NCBI RefSeq assembly: GCF_013694365.1
Contig: NZ_CP059275.1
Span: forward strand, 434,001-498,000
Reading direction: 5' to 3'
DNA: 64,000 bases
DNA from: Limosilactobacillus reuteri
GTDB lineage: Bacteria; Bacillota; Bacilli; Lactobacillales; Lactobacillaceae
Part shown: piece by piece, positions 19,362 through 27,347 of the stretch
Position numbering within the stretch: position 1 is the stretch's first letter
How the letters are laid out: the number at the start of each line of letters is the position of its first letter
Position numbers and translations under genes: made by a program
Notes under the pieces: model-generated
The model's database searches: none
Told to the model about the DNA's origin: nothing
What the model saw: only the letters and a program-made list of their open reading frames with translations

Positions 19362-20462
19362 GTGACAAAACTTAATCAATTACAAAGCGCTCTTACTGAA
19401 AAGGGATTAGATGCTGCTTATATTAGTGATCCAATGACCATTAATTACCTAACTAGTTTCTACAGCGATCCAGTAGAACGGGTATTAGCACTAGTCCTTT
19501 TTGCCGACAGTGAGCCATTTCTGTTTGCACCAGCGCTTGAAGTAGAAGCAATAAAGGATACTGGTTGGAAATATCCGGTATATGGGTATTTAGATCACGA
19601 AAAACCTTTTGAGCTTATTGCTGAACATATCAAAAATCATGCTGGTTCACCAATTAACTGGGGAATTGAGGGAGAATCACTAACTGTTGACCGTCTTCGT
19701 GCCTTAGAAGAAGTCCTCCCCAATGCTCATTTTAATACTGATCTCTCTCCTTTAATAGCAAAAATGCGAATGATTAAAAGCGATGATGAGATTACTAAGT
19801 TAAATGAAGCAGGGAAATGGGCTGATTTCGCTTTTAAAGTAGGATTCGAAGCAATTCAAATTGGTAAAACAGAACAAGAAGTTGCTGCCGATTTAGAATA
19901 CGCTCTTAAACAACATGGGATTAATAAAATGAGTTTTGATACGCTAGTTCAAGCAGGTCCTCATGCTGCCGAACCTCATGGAGCTACCTCCAGTAATAAG
20001 ATCCAAAATAATCAGCTCGTCCTCTTTGACTTAGGAACAATTGTTGATGGCTATATTAGCGATGCTTCCCGAACAGTGGCTGTCGGAAAGTTAAATGACA
20101 AACAAAAAGACATCTACAAGGTATGTTTAGAGGCTCAATTGGCCGCTCAAAATGCTGCGAAGCCGGGAATGACTGCTGAAGAATTAGATAAGATCGCTCG
20201 TGATATCATTACTGTAGCTGGTTATGGCGAATACTTTATTCACCGCCTCGGGCACGGAATGGGTAGCAGTGAACACGAATTTCCATCAATCATGGAAGGA
20301 AATCAGCTAGTTCTTGAACCTGGAATGTGCTTCTCCATTGAACCTGGCATTTATATTCCAGGTTTTGCCGGCGTCCGGATTGAAGACTGTGTTCATATTA
20401 CAGAAGATGGTTGCGAACCATTTACGCATACAACTAAAGAATTACTAACTTTCCCTCATTAA
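19362..20462 (+). CDS. pepQ: Xaa-Pro dipeptidase (prolidase) PepQ
   Basis: PepQ hydrolyses dipeptides with C-terminal proline, releasing proline from casein-type or dietary peptides. The 366-aa M24 metallopeptidase has an N-terminal creatinase-like domain and the dinuclear metal site: Asp in LFDLGTIVDG and ISDASRT, His in HRLGHGMG, Glu in SIEPGIY and in RIEDCV. In many lactobacilli pepQ is divergent from ccpA with a cre operator between them; here both are on one strand with no gap. Confidence 0.95.
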   Translation: MTKLNQLQSALTEKGLDAAYISDPMTINYLTSFYSDPVERVLALVLFADSEPFLFAPALEVEAIKDTGWKYPVYGYLDHEKPFELIAEHIKNHAGSPINWGIEGESLTVDRLRALEEVLPNAHFNTDLSPLIAKMRMIKSDDEITKLNEAGKWADFAFKVGFEAIQIGKTEQEVAADLEYALKQHGINKMSFDTLVQAGPHAAEPHGATSSNKIQNNQLVLFDLGTIVDGYISDASRTVAVGKLNDKQKDIYKVCLEAQLAAQNAAKPGMTAEELDKIARDIITVAGYGEYFIHRLGHGMGSSEHEFPSIMEGNQLVLEPGMCFSIEPGIYIPGFAGVRIEDCVHITEDGCEPFTHTTKELLTFPH

Positions 20463-21473
20463 ATGGAAAAACAATCAGTAACAATTTATACGGTTGCCCG
20501 AGAAGCTCGTGTCTCAATGGCCACTGTTTCACGAGTAGTAAATGGCAATCCAAATGTAAAACCAGAAACTAGACAAAAGGTTTTAGATGTAATTAAGCAA
20601 CTTAATTATCGTCCTAATGCAGTTGCACGGGGATTAGCTTCTAAAAAGACAACGACTGTCGGGGTAGTTATTCCTAATATAACTGATCCATACTTTGCGG
20701 AATTAGCATTGGGGATTGATGATGTTGCTTCAATGTATAAGTACAATATCATTTTAACTAATTCTGATTCTGATGATGAAAAGATCCTGAAAGTGGTGCG
20801 GAGCTTGCTTGCTAAACAGGTTGATGGACTTATCTTTATGGGTCATGATGTTTCTGATGATCTGCGAAATGAATTTGAAAGCACAAATACACCAGTTGTA
20901 GTAGCTGGTTCTGTTGTTAATGATGATGCTTTACCAAGCGTTCGGATTAACTACCAAGCAGCCGCCAAGGAAGCGACAGAATTTCTGCTAAAACATGGTG
21001 ATCAACAAGTTGCCTATATTACTGGTCCATTACGATACTCAATTAATGGCGAAGACCGGCTCAATGGATATAAAGAAGCATTGGCAAATAATAATGTGCC
21101 ATTTAATGAATTATTAGTAATTGAAACGGACGGGTCTTATCAGGCTGGATATGCAAAGGCACAAGAAGTTATCGAAAAGGGATTAAAGGCTGCTTATGTA
21201 ACAGATGATAGTTTAGCTGCTGGTCTCTTAAACGGGCTTACGGATGCTGGTATTAGCGTTCCAGATGATTTTGAACTAATTTCTTCTAATGACACCAATT
21301 ATACAAAGGTTGTCCGGCCAACAATCACTTCGATCACTCAACCTCTTTATGATCTTGGTGCCATTTCAATGCGGTTGTTGACAAAACTAATGGATGGCGA
21401 TGACAGCAATGATGATGAAAAAAATGTTATTTTAGATCATGGCTTTGTTGAACGCCAATCAACTCGTAAGTAG
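20463..21473 (+). CDS. ccpA: Catabolite control protein A
   Basis: CcpA is the LacI/GalR-family master regulator of carbon catabolite control, binding cre sites with HPr-Ser-P as corepressor. The 336-aa protein has the LacI helix-turn-helix (TVAREARVSMATVSRVVNG, 9-27), hinge helix RPNAVARGLASKK and a periplasmic-binding-like effector domain (VGVVIPNITDPYF onward). It is of normal length. Autoregulation via an upstream cre cannot be assessed because no upstream DNA is present. Confidence 0.96.
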   Translation: MEKQSVTIYTVAREARVSMATVSRVVNGNPNVKPETRQKVLDVIKQLNYRPNAVARGLASKKTTTVGVVIPNITDPYFAELALGIDDVASMYKYNIILTNSDSDDEKILKVVRSLLAKQVDGLIFMGHDVSDDLRNEFESTNTPVVVAGSVVNDDALPSVRINYQAAAKEATEFLLKHGDQQVAYITGPLRYSINGEDRLNGYKEALANNNVPFNELLVIETDGSYQAGYAKAQEVIEKGLKAAYVTDDSLAAGLLNGLTDAGISVPDDFELISSNDTNYTKVVRPTITSITQPLYDLGAISMRLLTKLMDGDDSNDDEKNVILDHGFVERQSTRK

Positions 21474-22319
21474 GTGACAACCCGAAGTGAATTACGAGCA
21501 CAACGACAAGAAAAAGTTGAGAAGCCAATAGAAGAAACACCGAAAAAGCATCATTTTCTATACTGCTTATGGGGTGTAATCTGTGTGACTTTACTCGGGC
21601 TAACATTACTAATTAATTCGACACTTTTAAATGTTAACTTTGTAAAAGAAGAAGTTACAAATTCGTCGCTTGAATCAGTTATGTTAAACCAGGTTAACAG
21701 TAGTCTAATTCAGTACGGGATTTCAACTTCTGTCTTAAAGAAAAGCGATACTGATAAGCTAATTAACCAGGCAATTGATCAGGTATATGCAGGTGAAAAA
21801 ATTAATCTTGACCTATCACCTATAGTTAATAATGTGGGCGCATCTGTTAATTCCCAATTAGCTCAATATGGTTTGTCTACTTCCATGTTACCAGCAGGCA
21901 GTTCTTCAGCAATTGCTGGTAACATTAATTCGATGGTTAACAGTCAGTTAAATGCTCCCGAAGTTGCACAGTTAATTAATGGGATTAAAATTGCTAAAAC
22001 GGTTGTTAATATTATTTTAGTGATTTCAATTATCAGCCTCGTTATATTGATTCTTAAGGGGTTATGGCAGCATCACTTAATTGGTAGTTTTAGGTGGATT
22101 TGTCTGTGGGGAACTATTTTATACACAGGAATCGTTATGACTATTCATGCGATTGCCCTTCAAATGGGTGCAGGCCAACCAGACATAAGTCCCTTTATTT
22201 CCCAGGTTGCTAATGATTTTCAGCAGACTGGATTTCACGGTTCAATGATGATGATTGTCATTAGTATTGTGTTATTTATTCTGCACTTTGTAAAACGAAA
22301 ATGGCAACCTCGCCAGTAA
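21474..22319 (+). CDS. Unrecognised membrane protein with an internal repeat
   Basis: I do not recognise this 281-aa protein. It has a charged N-terminus, one hydrophobic segment (about 29-50), a predicted external domain (about 51-170) and three further hydrophobic segments (about 173-195, 207-230 and 257-273). The external part contains a clear duplication: VNSSLIQYGISTSVL (74-88) and VNSQLAQYGLSTSML (125-139), 51 residues apart, with a further VNSQL at 155-159. The start is GTG. It lies between ccpA and yebC. It could be a cell-envelope protein of lactobacilli; no function is suggested by motifs. Confidence 0.8.
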   Translation: MTTRSELRAQRQEKVEKPIEETPKKHHFLYCLWGVICVTLLGLTLLINSTLLNVNFVKEEVTNSSLESVMLNQVNSSLIQYGISTSVLKKSDTDKLINQAIDQVYAGEKINLDLSPIVNNVGASVNSQLAQYGLSTSMLPAGSSSAIAGNINSMVNSQLNAPEVAQLINGIKIAKTVVNIILVISIISLVILILKGLWQHHLIGSFRWICLWGTILYTGIVMTIHAIALQMGAGQPDISPFISQVANDFQQTGFHGSMMMIVISIVLFILHFVKRKWQPRQ

Positions 22320-23066
22320 ATGTCAGGACATTCAAAATGGCATAACATTCAGGGACGTAAGAACGCCCAAGATGCTAAGCGTGGTAAGATTTTCCAAAAG
22401 ATTTCACGTGACTTATACCAAGCAGCTAAAGCAGGTGATCCTGATCCAGCGAACAACGCTCAATTACGGCTTGTAATCGATAAGGCACACGCGGCCAACA
22501 TGCCTAAGAAAAATATTGACCGTGCTATTGCTAAAGCTTCAGGTATTGGTGGAGCTAAGTTCGAAGAAGTTACTTATGAAGGTTATGGACCAGGTGGGGT
22601 AGCAGTAATGGTTTCTGCTCTTACTGATAACAAGAACCGGACTGCATCTGCTGTTCGTTCAGCATTTAGTCACTCTGGCGGTTCATTAGGTGCTAGTGGA
22701 TCAGTTTCATACATGTTCGACCGTAAGGGATTAATCGAAATTCTCCGTGATGGTCTTGATAAGAGCGAAGATGATATGTTAATGGATGCTTTAGATGCTG
22801 GAGCTGAAGATATGAAGGCAACTGAAGAAAAGTTCCAAATCTTCACAGATCCAAGTAGCATGACAGATGTTCGTGATGCTCTTCAAGAACAAGGCTACGA
22901 ATTAGATACTGCTGAAGTTACCATGATCCCTCAAAACCGGACAGAGGTACCTGCAGATAAGGCAAAGCAATACCGTCATTTGATTGATGAATTAACAGAA
23001 AACGATGATGTTGCTGATATTTACGAAACTGGTATTTTACCAGACGAAGATGACGATGAAGAATAA
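22320..23066 (+). CDS. yebC: YebC/PmpR family translation or transcription factor
   Basis: This 248-aa protein begins with the hallmark [21 protein letters not shown] and has [14 protein letters not shown] and [13 protein letters not shown]. YebC proteins were long called transcription regulators; type I and II members have more recently been linked to relief of ribosome stalling at proline runs. It lies upstream of the comG operon, as in many Lactobacillales. Confidence 0.96.
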   Translation: MSGHSKWHNIQGRKNAQDAKRGKIFQKISRDLYQAAKAGDPDPANNAQLRLVIDKAHAANMPKKNIDRAIAKASGIGGAKFEEVTYEGYGPGGVAVMVSALTDNKNRTASAVRSAFSHSGGSLGASGSVSYMFDRKGLIEILRDGLDKSEDDMLMDALDAGAEDMKATEEKFQIFTDPSSMTDVRDALQEQGYELDTAEVTMIPQNRTEVPADKAKQYRHLIDELTENDDVADIYETGILPDEDDDEE

Positions 23067-24044
23067 ATGCCGAGTTTTGAAGAAGAATTAGCAAGAATGA
23101 TTCGCAAGCAACCGAGTGACCTATATATCTTACCTTATGATAGGTATTATCAATTATCCTTAGCGATAAGGGGGACCCTATTACCTTTTAAACAGGTTAC
23201 GCGTGACTATGGTCAACGTTTTATCTCATATTTAAAATATTGCGCCAATATGGCAGTTAGTGAGCATCGACGACCCCAGCTAGGCGCTTTTAAATTTACT
23301 TATGCTCACCAAAAGATCAATTTACGCTTATCAAGTGTTGGTGATTATCAAGGGAGGGAATCACTAGTTATTCGCTTTATATATCCTCTTAATGATATTA
23401 GGTTTAATTTTTTAGTTCCTCATCAGTGGGAAAGATTACAGAAATACCGTCAACAACGAGGTTTAATTCTTTTTGCCGGGCCAATGGGGGCTGGTAAAAC
23501 AACTACCATGTATCAGCTTGCTCGACAGCTATTGCCGAAACAAATTGTATTAACAATTGAAGACCCCGTAGAAATTGATCATCCGGGATTTATTCAATTG
23601 CAAGTAAATGAATTAGCGGGGATGAACTATGAAAGTTTATTAAAATTGGGATTACGGCATCGCCCAGATGTATTTATCATTGGAGAAATTCGTGATTCAC
23701 AGACAGCAGCTATGTCTGTCCAGGCCGCATTAAGTGGTCACTTAGTTTTGGGAACTATCCATGCTCGAAATGCTTATGGAGTTGTTTCTCGCCTTCAACA
23801 ATTAGGGATAGATTCTTATTACCTTCAGCAAGTATTAACGGCAGTATCTTATCAGCGTTTAATTCCGTTGGTGAATGGAGAACAAGCCATCTTATGTGAC
23901 CTGTTAAATCGACATCAATTTAGTGGTTTGCTTAGTGGCACCAAGAAAGGAGGAATATCTGATGAATGGTCAAAAGCTCTTCAGCAGGCTGTGGAAAATG
24001 GCGAAATTACGGAGAATACTGCACGTCAATACCAACAAGGTTAA
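23067..24044 (+). CDS. comGA: Competence pseudopilus ATPase ComGA
   Basis: ComGA is the GspE/PilB-type ATPase that assembles the competence pseudopilus. The 325-aa protein shows Walker A GPMGAGKT (138-145), the Asp box IEDPVE, Walker B region IIGEIRD and the His box GHLVLGTIHA. Lactobacillus ComGA commonly lacks the long N-terminal domain of GspE, so the length is typical. Its last 47 bases (23998-24044) are repeated exactly as the first 47 of comGB. Confidence 0.93.
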   Translation: MPSFEEELARMIRKQPSDLYILPYDRYYQLSLAIRGTLLPFKQVTRDYGQRFISYLKYCANMAVSEHRRPQLGAFKFTYAHQKINLRLSSVGDYQGRESLVIRFIYPLNDIRFNFLVPHQWERLQKYRQQRGLILFAGPMGAGKTTTMYQLARQLLPKQIVLTIEDPVEIDHPGFIQLQVNELAGMNYESLLKLGLRHRPDVFIIGEIRDSQTAAMSVQAALSGHLVLGTIHARNAYGVVSRLQQLGIDSYYLQQVLTAVSYQRLIPLVNGEQAILCDLLNRHQFSGLLSGTKKGGISDEWSKALQQAVENGEITENTARQYQQG

Positions 24045-24091
24045 ATGGCGAAATTACGGAGAATACTGCACGTCAATACCAACAAGGTTAA
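23998..24091 (+). repeat. 47-bp direct tandem repeat at the comGA/comGB junction
   Basis: Bases 23998-24044 (the end of comGA, from an internal ATG to its stop) are repeated without change at 24045-24091 (the beginning of comGB). The natural operon would carry these 47 bases once, as the overlap of the two genes. Confidence 0.95.
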
Positions 24092-25079
24092 ATTCAATCA
24101 TCAGCAACAAGCAGATTTTTTCCTTTTATTAGCAGATTTATTAAGTGTTGGCTTTTCTGTCAAAGAAGCACTTGATTTTATCAAGGCTGTCAATCCGAAG
24201 CTAGGTCCTTGGATTGCTTCTATAGATAAACGAATGCAAAAGGGAGCGAGTTTTGCCCAGAGCCTGCAGTCAGAAGTAAAAGACGATTTGTTTTATCAAT
24301 TACTATTAGCAGAAAAGCATGGTAATTTAACAAAAACATTGAGTGAAGTAGGAAAGATACTTACAGCACGAGAACAGCAACGAAAAAAATTATTTAGTCT
24401 CCTGCAATATCCGCTAATTCTTTTAGGGATGCTAGGGGTGGTGATTTGTGGGTTAATTTTGTTTGTTTTTCCAGAATTGAAAGTCTGGCAAGGCGAGAGG
24501 CAAACTTTGCCGCTAATTCACATGATTACGTTAGGAGCAACGTATCTTTTTACCGTTATCTTTATTAGCGCTGTATTTCAGGGGCTAAGATGGCATCAAA
24601 TGAATAAGGAACAACGGCTAATTAAGATCTGTACAATACCGATGATCGGAAAATGCTATTGTTATTATTTTCAATATTATTTAACTAGTATATTAGGATC
24701 AATGTTGCAACAAGGATTATCGTTGGCTGAAATTTGTGAAATTACCCAGAGCTTTGATAGAAAATCAATTCTTTATATTTTTGGTAACAAAATAATGACT
24801 ACTATTCAACATGATGGAGATATTTCAAAAGTGGTGGCTACCTACTCTTTTCTTCCTAATGAATTAATTGTTTTTATGAATAAGGGGGCGACCAGGGAAA
24901 ATATGGGACGGGACTTAATTGTTTTCGCGAATTTAAAATTTAAGGCCCTTACAACTGCAATTGAACATTTATTGATTTTTGTTCAACCAGTTATCTTTAG
25001 CATTATTGCAATCATAATTGTTATTTTATATCTTAGTATCTTATTGCCAATCTGTCATTCATTCCAAGGAGTTTATTAA
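24045..25079 (+). CDS. comGB: Competence pseudopilus membrane platform protein ComGB
   Basis: ComGB is the GspF/PilC-type polytopic platform on which the pseudopilus is built. The 344-aa protein has two T2SSF repeats (about 25-145 and 220-335; FFLLLADLLSVGFSVKEAL and ILGSMLQQGLSLAEI are their openings) and three hydrophobic spans (about 118-141, 162-178 and 308-335). The ATG chosen here lies 47 nt inside the native comGA frame, and that stretch occurs twice in this window. Confidence 0.92.
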   Translation: MAKLRRILHVNTNKVKFNHQQQADFFLLLADLLSVGFSVKEALDFIKAVNPKLGPWIASIDKRMQKGASFAQSLQSEVKDDLFYQLLLAEKHGNLTKTLSEVGKILTAREQQRKKLFSLLQYPLILLGMLGVVICGLILFVFPELKVWQGERQTLPLIHMITLGATYLFTVIFISAVFQGLRWHQMNKEQRLIKICTIPMIGKCYCYYFQYYLTSILGSMLQQGLSLAEICEITQSFDRKSILYIFGNKIMTTIQHDGDISKVVATYSFLPNELIVFMNKGATRENMGRDLIVFANLKFKALTTAIEHLLIFVQPVIFSIIAIIIVILYLSILLPICHSFQGVY

Positions 25080-25391
25080 ATGAAAATTTTAAAGAAAAAA
25101 CAATCAGGCTTCACCTTGCTCGAAATGTCAATCGTCTTATTTATTATTAGCCTACTAGTATTGATTATGCTGCCCAATCTCTCTCAACAGCGAAAGCATG
25201 CTAATAGTATTCATGGAAAAGCGATGACATCTGTAATTCAGACCCAAATTGATGCATATGAAAATGAAAATGGAACTGATAATGTCAGTTTAGAGGAATT
25301 GAATAAAGCAAATTATCTGACTGATGCGCAGGTTCAACAGGCCCATCACGAAAAAATTGTAATTGTTGATGGGAAGGCAATTCAGCGATGA
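25080..25391 (+). CDS. comGC: Major competence pseudopilin ComGC
   Basis: This 103-aa prepilin has a basic leader (KKKQSG), the ComC cleavage site G10/F11, Glu at mature position 5 (Glu15) and a following hydrophobic helix (TLLEMSIVLFIISLLVLIM, from residue 12). ComGC is the main subunit of the DNA-uptake pseudopilus. The preceding gene ends with AAGGAG close to its stop, a plausible native ribosome site. Confidence 0.94.
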   Translation: MKILKKKQSGFTLLEMSIVLFIISLLVLIMLPNLSQQRKHANSIHGKAMTSVIQTQIDAYENENGTDNVSLEELNKANYLTDAQVQQAHHEKIVIVDGKAIQR

Positions 25392-25826
25392 ATGAATTTT
25401 CGTGAAGAAGGGTTTACGTTTCTCGAAGCAATTATTGTTTTAGGAATAACGGCCCTCCTTTTACTAATTACGATTCCAAATTTTACAAAAACGCGTCAAA
25501 AACTAGCTGAAGAACAATTTTGGCAATCATTGCGTCAAGATTGGCAGTGGGCGCAATTAAAGTGTGAGAGTAAACATCAATTTGTTGTAATTCGCCACGA
25601 CAAAAATAACGAAATGATTACTTTTCGTATAAATGATCAAACGAGAGAGACAAAAGAAATCCTTATTCCCTCAACACTGAATGTTGAGTGGTTTGGTGAA
25701 CTTTATCTTACGCCAAATGGCTATACGCGCCCCTGTACCCAGCGTTTTAAATCATTAATCGATGGTCACTATTACTACATGAAGATTCAATTAGGATGGG
25801 GAGGATACCGAATTGAGAAACGCTAA
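25392..25826 (+). CDS. comGD: Minor competence pseudopilin ComGD
   Basis: This 144-aa prepilin has the short leader NFREEG, cleavage before FTFLEAIIVLGI (Glu at position 5) and a hydrophobic helix, then a globular C-terminus (GHYYYMKIQLGWGGY). It is a minor pseudopilin of the DNA-uptake machine. It overlapped comGC by ATGA in the native arrangement; both copies are seen at 25388-25395. Confidence 0.87.
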   Translation: MNFREEGFTFLEAIIVLGITALLLLITIPNFTKTRQKLAEEQFWQSLRQDWQWAQLKCESKHQFVVIRHDKNNEMITFRINDQTRETKEILIPSTLNVEWFGELYLTPNGYTRPCTQRFKSLIDGHYYYMKIQLGWGGYRIEKR

Positions 25827-26117
25827 TTGAGAAACGCTAAAGTAAAAGCATTTATGATGGCAGATAGTTTAATTAGTTTATTTATTGTAGCGATGGGGAT
25901 AAATTTATTTTTTATTTGCGAAAAACAATTGTGGTTACAAAATAGAAATCTTCAGCTAAAAATGGCCGCAACGAGGTTAGGAAAAGAGGCTAGTGATTTA
26001 TATGCGGTTAAAAAGCAATCAGTTATTTTAAGCCGTGGTGATTTAACCGCAAAAGCAACGGTCCAAAGGGTGGTTGTTTATAATAATGATCGATGCCTTT
26101 GTCGGGTTGAAAGATGA
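25827..26117 (+). CDS. comGE: Minor competence pseudopilin ComGE-like
   Basis: This small 96-aa protein has a basic N-terminus (RNAKVKAFMMADSL) and one hydrophobic helix (about 13-30, SLISLFIVAMGINLFFI). The position between comGD and comGF and the prepilin-like start suggest ComGE, although the cleavage motif is atypical (A/F, no clear Glu5). Its TTG start and first 14 bases duplicate the last 14 of comGD (25813-25826). Confidence 0.75.
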   Translation: MRNAKVKAFMMADSLISLFIVAMGINLFFICEKQLWLQNRNLQLKMAATRLGKEASDLYAVKKQSVILSRGDLTAKATVQRVVVYNNDRCLCRVER

Positions 26118-26549
26118 ATGAAGAAGGGGGCCTTTACTTTAATAGAAGCGACTTACGCGTTAATTATTTCTTCATTAGTGATTATCAATATAAGTTTAGT
26201 TACTACTAGCATGAGACAAGTAGGTAAAATGAACTTAGAATCAACAATCACTTGGCATTTGTTTTTACGGGAATTAGAATCAGTCAATCATCGTTTTGAA
26301 TTAATGGAGGTTCGTGATAATTGGTTATTACTGTACAGTCAGACAACTGATCAAAAGTATGAATTAAGAGAAAACCATGCTCTATACCTAACGTGTCAGA
26401 ATAAAGGTGGTTATATGCCATTGTTAGATAACATTAAGAATCATGAATACTCGTTTACGCAACTTGATTCCCAACGAGTATTGATTAAGGTGACAAGGAA
26501 GGATGGAGAGAAAGCAAGTGCAATTGTTAAGTTTTATCCACCAAAATAA
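26118..26549 (+). CDS. comGF: Minor competence pseudopilin ComGF
   Basis: This 143-aa protein starts KKGAFTLIEATYALIISSLVI, a prepilin signal with Ala instead of Gly before the conserved Phe and Glu at mature position 5. A ComGF-like C-terminal domain follows. It is the last comG gene seen; a comGG gene is not present between it and the methyltransferase. Confidence 0.85.
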   Translation: MKKGAFTLIEATYALIISSLVIINISLVTTSMRQVGKMNLESTITWHLFLRELESVNHRFELMEVRDNWLLLYSQTTDQKYELRENHALYLTCQNKGGYMPLLDNIKNHEYSFTQLDSQRVLIKVTRKDGEKASAIVKFYPPK

Positions 26550-27347
26550 GTGAAGCCAGAAATTATCCGACAAATTATCCAGCTGAGTTTTTTGAAAGTA
26601 ATTCGAAAAGATGCAATTCAGGCTAATCATCAAATGACTCCTGATACAATTGGCTTAATCATGGCTTTCTTAATTGAAAAGGTTACAAAAATCAAGGAGA
26701 TTAAGACTGTTTTTGATCCAGCCGTTGGGACAGCTAATTTATTAACGACTGTGATGAATCAGCTTAAAGTAAATGGAGATAAAGACATCGTTGGTTACGG
26801 AATAGATAATGACGAAGATATGTTGGGAGTTGCGAGTGTAAATACAGAATTACAACACCTTAATGTAAAGTTGTACCATCAAGATGCTGTAACTGCTTTA
26901 GATATTTCTCAATGTGATTTAGCTATTTCTGATTTGCCAATTGGTTACTATCCGCTTGATGAAAACGCCAAAAACTATCAAACACGGGCTAAAGAGGGTC
27001 ATTCATATGTTCACCATTTGTTGATTGAACAATCTATGAATTATCTTAAGCCCGGTGCATTTGGGGTATTCTTAGTGCCTAGTAGCTTATTCCAAACTAA
27101 AGAATCACAATCATTTGTTAAATGGATTCAGTCTGTTGCCTATTTACAAGGACTTATCAATTTGCCAGCAGAACTTTTTGCTAATCCGAATGCGCAAAAA
27201 TCAATTTTGTTATTGCAGCGCCAAGGTGGAGATAGCAAACAAGCAGTTAAAGTTTTGTTGGGTGAGTTTCCTTCATTTAAGGATAAAGCAAAATTTGCTT
27301 CATTCATGGATGATATCAGTAAATGGGTAACAACGAATTTACGTTAA
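26550..27347 (+). CDS. YtxK-type class I SAM-dependent methyltransferase, N-terminus apparently missing
   Basis: The 265-aa protein has the N6-adenine-methylase-like fold: NHQMTPDTIGLIM, FDPAVGTANLL (SAM motif I) and the catalytic-loop variant SDLPIGYYP in place of NPPY. It resembles Bacillus YtxK, which lies upstream of ackA, as here. Relatives are about 330 aa; the first 60-70 residues are absent and the GTG start opens inside a conserved helix (KPEIIRQIIQLSFLK). The start may be wrong or the gene truncated at the joint. Confidence 0.82.
   Translation: MKPEIIRQIIQLSFLKVIRKDAIQANHQMTPDTIGLIMAFLIEKVTKIKEIKTVFDPAVGTANLLTTVMNQLKVNGDKDIVGYGIDNDEDMLGVASVNTELQHLNVKLYHQDAVTALDISQCDLAISDLPIGYYPLDENAKNYQTRAKEGHSYVHHLLIEQSMNYLKPGAFGVFLVPSSLFQTKESQSFVKWIQSVAYLQGLINLPAELFANPNAQKSILLLQRQGGDSKQAVKVLLGEFPSFKDKAKFASFMDDISKWVTTNLR

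Noticed and set aside
23067-26549. comG genes as a type IV pilus or secretion system of a new kind
   Set aside because: Order, size and motifs match the standard competence pseudopilus of Lactobacillales.
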